Positions 31,848 to 34,516 of a DNA stretch of 34,516 bases are shown in pieces (position 1 is the first letter of the stretch; each line of letters begins with the position of its first letter). Origin of the DNA: Nocardioidaceae bacterium. Its GTDB lineage: Bacteria; Actinomycetota; Actinomycetes; Propionibacteriales; Nocardioidaceae. The stretch is taken from positions 1-34,516 of the forward strand of contig JAICWH010000028.1 of the NCBI GenBank assembly GCA_025934895.1, given 5' to 3'. The position numbers were made by a program, and so were the translations under genes. The notes beneath the pieces are model-generated. The model saw only the letters and a program-made list of their open reading frames with translations. It made no database searches and was not told the DNA's origin.

Positions 31848-32486
31848 TCACAGGTACATGCCGCCGCGGTTCCCCTGCTCCTCGCCCGGCTGACCCGGCT
31901 GACCCGGCTGGCCCGGCCGGCCGGGGTGCGGAGGCGGCCCGTCGTCGGGGATCATCCCCGGCGGCAGGGCGCGGCGCATCTGCTCGAGTTGGGCCCGGGC
32001 GGCCACCTGCTGGGCATAGATCGCGGTCTGGATGCCGTGGAACAGCCCCTCCAGCCAGCCGACCAGCTGCGCCTGGGCGATCCGCAGCTCGGCCTCGGAC
32101 GGGGTGTCGGAGCTGAACGGCAGGGACAGCCGTTCCAGCTCCTGGACCAGCTCGGGCGCCAGGCCGACCTCGAGCTCCTTGATGGAGGACTCGTAGATGC
32201 TCGCCAGCCGGGTTCGGCTCGCCTCGTCGAGAGGTGCGGACTTCACTTCGTCGAGGAGCTGGCGGATCATCCCGCCGATCCTCATCACCTTCGCCGGCTG
32301 CTCGACCAGCTCGGTGATGTTCCGCTCGCCGCCAGGCTCGTCGTCAGCGCCCCGATCCCCGGCCACCGGCCTGCCGTCCGGCCCGACGACCACCGGCCGG
32401 CCGTTCGGCCCGATGACCACCGTGCCGGGCTCCTCCTCACTCGGCGGGGCGGAGGCAGTCGGGCCGTCGGGGTGCTCAGAGGTCAT
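31848..32486 (-). CDS. bpa: Bacterial proteasome activator (Bpa/PafE)
   Basis: A 212-residue protein of the Bpa family, which forms a 12-subunit ring opening the 20S proteasome gate without ATP. The acidic, Pro-rich N-terminus (PNGRPVVVGPDGRP) precedes the four-helix core with MRIGGMIRQLLDEVKSAPLD, LASIYESSIKELEVGLAPEL and QLVGWLEGLFHGIQTAI. The extreme C-terminus is GMYL; the family norm is GQYL, the anchor that docks between proteasome alpha subunits. Before it is a PGQ repeat encoded by 9-bp tandem units. A proteasome operon is not in the window. Confidence 0.9.
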   Translation of the reverse strand: MTSEHPDGPTASAPPSEEEPGTVVIGPNGRPVVVGPDGRPVAGDRGADDEPGGERNITELVEQPAKVMRIGGMIRQLLDEVKSAPLDEASRTRLASIYESSIKELEVGLAPELVQELERLSLPFSSDTPSEAELRIAQAQLVGWLEGLFHGIQTAIYAQQVAARAQLEQMRRALPPGMIPDDGPPPHPGRPGQPGQPGQPGEEQGNRGGMYL

Positions 32487-32492
32487 GCGGCA

Positions 32493-32498
32493 AGACTA
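32493..32498 (-). promoter_or_regulatory. -10 box of bpa, overlapping the preceding stop codon
   Basis: On the minus strand TAGTCT ends 6 nt before the bpa ATG. Its TAG is also the stop codon of the upstream quinone oxidoreductase gene. Confidence 0.55.
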
Positions 32499-33473
32499 TG
32501 CGGTCAGCACGATCTTCCCGATGTGGTCGCTGGCCTCCATGATCCGGTGACCCTCGCCGGCCTGGTCGAGCGGGAGCGTGGTGTGCACCAGCGTCCGGAC
32601 CGAGCCGTCGGCGACCAAGGGCCAGACGTGCTCGACGACCGAGGCGCAGACCGCAGCCTTCTCCGCTGCCGGCCGGGCTCGCAGCGTGGTGGCGATGACG
32701 GCGGCGCGCTTGCGCATCAGCACGCCGAGGTCGAGCTCCGCCTTGGTTCCGCCCTGCATGCCGATGACCATGAGCCGGCCCTCGACCGCGAGGGCGTCGA
32801 CGTTGCGGGCGAGGTACTTCGCGCCCATGTTGTCCAGGATCACGTCGGCGCCGGCGCCGTCGGTGGCCGCCCTGACCTCCTCGACGAAGTCCTGCTCGCG
32901 GTAGTTGACGGTCACGTCGGCCCCCAGGGACCGGCAGACCTCGAGCTTCTCCGCGGAGCCCGCGGTGGTGACCACCCGGGCGCCCAGCGCGTGCGCCAGC
33001 TGGATGGCGAAGGTGCCGATCCCACCCGCGCCGCCGTGCACCAGCAAGGTCTCCTCCCTCCGCAGGCCGGCGACCATGAAGAGGTTCGACCACACGGTGC
33101 AGGCCACCTCGGGCAGTGCGCCGGCCGAGACGAGGTCGACACCGGCAGGCACCGGCATCACCTGGCCGGCCGGGACGAGCACCTTCTCGGCGTACCCTCC
33201 GCCAGCCAGCAGCGCGCAGGCCTCGTCGCCCACGGTCCAGCCCTCGACGTCGGGTCCGACGACGCTGACCACCCCGGAGCACTCGAGGCCGAGCACGTCC
33301 GAGGCACCCGGTGGCGGTGGGTAGCCGCCCTGCCGTTGCAGGGTGTCGGCCCGGTTGACCGCCGTTGCCGTCATGTCCAGGACCAGCTCACCGGGTCCGG
33401 GGGTGGGGTCCGGGCGGTCGGCGACGACGAGGGCCTCGGGGCCGCCCGGTTCGGGAGCGATGACAGCACGCAT
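32496..33473 (-). CDS. Zinc-independent NADPH:quinone oxidoreductase
   Basis: A 325-residue medium-chain dehydrogenase/reductase of the zeta-crystallin/quinone-reductase type (PIG3-like). The catalytic domain has NRADTLQRQGGYPPPPGASD and LGLECSGVV; the nucleotide domain has LVHGGAGGIGTFAIQLA and TAGSAEKLEVC. Cysteine and histidine ligands for structural or catalytic zinc are absent. ATG 33473 is chosen because a -10 box ends 7 nt before it; an in-frame GTG at 33482 overlaps that box. Confidence 0.9.
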   Translation of the reverse strand: MRAVIAPEPGGPEALVVADRPDPTPGPGELVLDMTATAVNRADTLQRQGGYPPPPGASDVLGLECSGVVSVVGPDVEGWTVGDEACALLAGGGYAEKVLVPAGQVMPVPAGVDLVSAGALPEVACTVWSNLFMVAGLRREETLLVHGGAGGIGTFAIQLAHALGARVVTTAGSAEKLEVCRSLGADVTVNYREQDFVEEVRAATDGAGADVILDNMGAKYLARNVDALAVEGRLMVIGMQGGTKAELDLGVLMRKRAAVIATTLRARPAAEKAAVCASVVEHVWPLVADGSVRTLVHTTLPLDQAGEGHRIMEASDHIGKIVLTA

Positions 33474-33480
33474 GCGCCAC

Positions 33481-33486
33481 ACCCTA
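33481..33486 (-). promoter_or_regulatory. -10 box of the quinone oxidoreductase gene
   Basis: On the minus strand TAGGGT ends 7 nt before the ATG at 33473, and so decides that start. Confidence 0.6.
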
Positions 33487-33506
33487 GGCGGCCGTCGGCC
33501 CGGACC

Positions 33507-33812
33507 TCACTCGACCTCGACCAGCGCCTCGTCGATCTCCTCGACGTCCTCGAGCACGACCTCCTCGGCGGGCTTGCCGCCCTCCCACTTCTCGGCCAAC
33601 TCGGTGGCCACCGCCGCGAGTCGTTCGACCGTCTCGGGGTCGGCGTCCTGCAAGCCGGCGGCGTACCCCAGGAGGTACGTCGTGATGGGTGCCGCAGGGC
33701 GCTCCACGTTGTGCGCTGCGTCGCGGGCGAGGTCGAGGACGAGAGCCTCGTCGACCTCCGCGTCGATGTCCAAGGCGTCGCAGAGCTCATCGATCCAGTC
33801 GTGCAGGTTCAC
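33507..33812 (-). CDS. DUF6457 family protein
   Basis: A 101-residue acidic helical protein. The N-terminus NLHDWIDELCDALDI, the central LDLARDAAHNVERPAAPITTYLLGYAAGL and a C-terminus very rich in Glu are the pattern of DUF6457, usually found next to, or fused to, molybdenum cofactor guanylyltransferases. Here it directly follows mobA on the same strand (46-bp gap). It starts with GTG 33812 and a short GAGG just upstream. A role in molybdenum cofactor handling is inferred from this context only. Confidence 0.8.
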   Translation of the reverse strand: MNLHDWIDELCDALDIDAEVDEALVLDLARDAAHNVERPAAPITTYLLGYAAGLQDADPETVERLAAVATELAEKWEGGKPAEEVVLEDVEEIDEALVEVE

Positions 33813-33858
33813 GCCTCAAGGGTCGCTCGCCGCCGGCGATCTGGCAACCGGCAACGGG

Positions 33859-34434
33859 CTATCTGAGCTCCCAGTCGGCATCCCGGAGGTCGTCCAGGTC
33901 GGCCGAGGTGTCCACGTCTCGGGCCTCGTCACCGACTGCGGGGACCTCGACGAGCCGCATCCCGGCGACCAGCCGTCGCATCGGTAGGCCGTGCCCGCGT
34001 CCCGGCCCGGTCGGTCGCGCGGCGACCAGGACACCGAGCCGGTAGACCGCGGCCAGCATCTGGATGCGGCCCGTGGGATCCAGCAGCACGGCACCGTCCA
34101 CGGCCGGATCCGCCTCCACTGCCCAGGTGAGCCGGGCGATCGTGGCCGCGCCGACCTTGGGCATGTCAACGGCGAGGACCGCGACCAGGTCCGGCGGGGG
34201 CGACGCGAACAGGTCCAGGGCGCTCAGCAGGCCGGCCGCCGGCCCGCCCTCGGGTGGGTCCTCCACCGTCCAGGTGACCGGCCGCGTGGTCGGCACCGCA
34301 GGCCCCACGACGACCACCTCGGAGGCTGCCATGGTGGCGGTCAGCGCCCTCTCGAGCAGCGTGACCCCATGCACCTGGATCGAGCCCTTGTCGACGCCGC
34401 CCAGCCGCTGCCCGGTGCCTCCGGCGAGGACCAC
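33859..34434 (-). CDS. mobA: Molybdenum cofactor guanylyltransferase
   Basis: A nucleotidyltransferase (191 residues from the chosen start) that joins GMP to molybdopterin. The GTP-binding start VVLAGGTGQRLGGVDKG is typical, followed by PPEGGPAAGLLSAL and VLAVDMPKVGAATI, the metal-binding Asp motif. GTG 34434 opens exactly at the first strand, which usually has several residues before it. The frame stays open upstream to the window edge with no other start, encoding Thr-Gly repeats from a 12-bp tandem array, so the true start may lie outside the window. Confidence 0.85.
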   Translation of the reverse strand: MVLAGGTGQRLGGVDKGSIQVHGVTLLERALTATMAASEVVVVGPAVPTTRPVTWTVEDPPEGGPAAGLLSALDLFASPPPDLVAVLAVDMPKVGAATIARLTWAVEADPAVDGAVLLDPTGRIQMLAAVYRLGVLVAARPTGPGRGHGLPMRRLVAGMRLVEVPAVGDEARDVDTSADLDDLRDADWELR

Positions 34435-34456
34435 GGCACCCAGCCGCAGCGGTCCC

Positions 34457-34516
34457 CCGGTGCCTGACCCGGTGCCTGTCCCGGTGCCTGTCCCGGTGCC
34501 TGTCCCGGTGCCTGTC
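34457..34516. repeat. 12-bp tandem repeat, five copies, running off the window
   Basis: One unit CCGGTGCCTGAC is followed by four units CCGGTGCCTGTC ending exactly at the last base. On the minus strand it can be read as Gly-Thr codons in frame with mobA. Confidence 0.9.

Overview
The window is very GC-rich chromosomal DNA from an actinobacterium, most likely Nocardioidaceae (Nocardioides-like). The evidence is GTG starts and 4-nt start/stop overlaps, a DUF5926/SEC-C protein, a Bpa-type proteasome activator, an actinobacterial Sdh1-type succinate dehydrogenase, and the order pheA, DUF4446, C45-like hydrolase, PAP2-diacylglycerol kinase, serS, two HAD phosphatases. Many genes are preceded by a TANNNT -10 box ending only 5 to 8 nt before the start codon, the signature of leaderless transcripts. 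No rRNA, tRNA, phage, plasmid or CRISPR locus was recognised.

Layout. Positions 1-4801: tail of a glutathione peroxidase (its front end does not read as expected), an ABC exporter pair, a 600-bp decay zone holding a 142-bp inverted-repeat element and the remains of a photolyase-related gene, a haloalkane dehalogenase-like hydrolase and an MFS carrier. 4882-9353: a two-domain VOC protein and a block of three sulfotransferase-like genes, the middle one lacking the PAPS P-loop. 9314-12498: EcsC-family protein, aat, rhodanese, Fpg/Nei glycosylase and a small conserved protein. 12572-16134: a P-loop ATPase with a C-terminal winged-helix-like end behind an unusual CTAG array, a glycerophosphodiesterase, an RsbW-like ATP-binding protein and a DUF5926 protein. 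16163-17969: a hairpin cluster, arcA and an eight-unit 32-bp repeat array. 17970-21891: larB-larC-GDT1 operon diverging from pheA across only 33 bp, then DUF4446. 21982-27805: hydrolase, PAP2-DAG kinase fusion, serS and two HAD genes. 27806-31813: structured leader, a 91-residue protein and sdhCAB. 31848-34516: bpa, quinone oxidoreductase, DUF6457 and mobA, ending inside a 12-bp tandem repeat.

Most genes are housekeeping or metabolic: translation and N-end tagging (serS, aat), phenylalanine synthesis (pheA), arginine breakdown (arcA), nickel-pincer cofactor assembly (larBC), molybdenum cofactor (mobA), respiration (sdh) and proteasome control (bpa). The parts least explained by known families are the sulfotransferase trio, the 32-bp repeat array, the 142-bp element, the CTAG array before the ATPase, and the structured leader before sdh.
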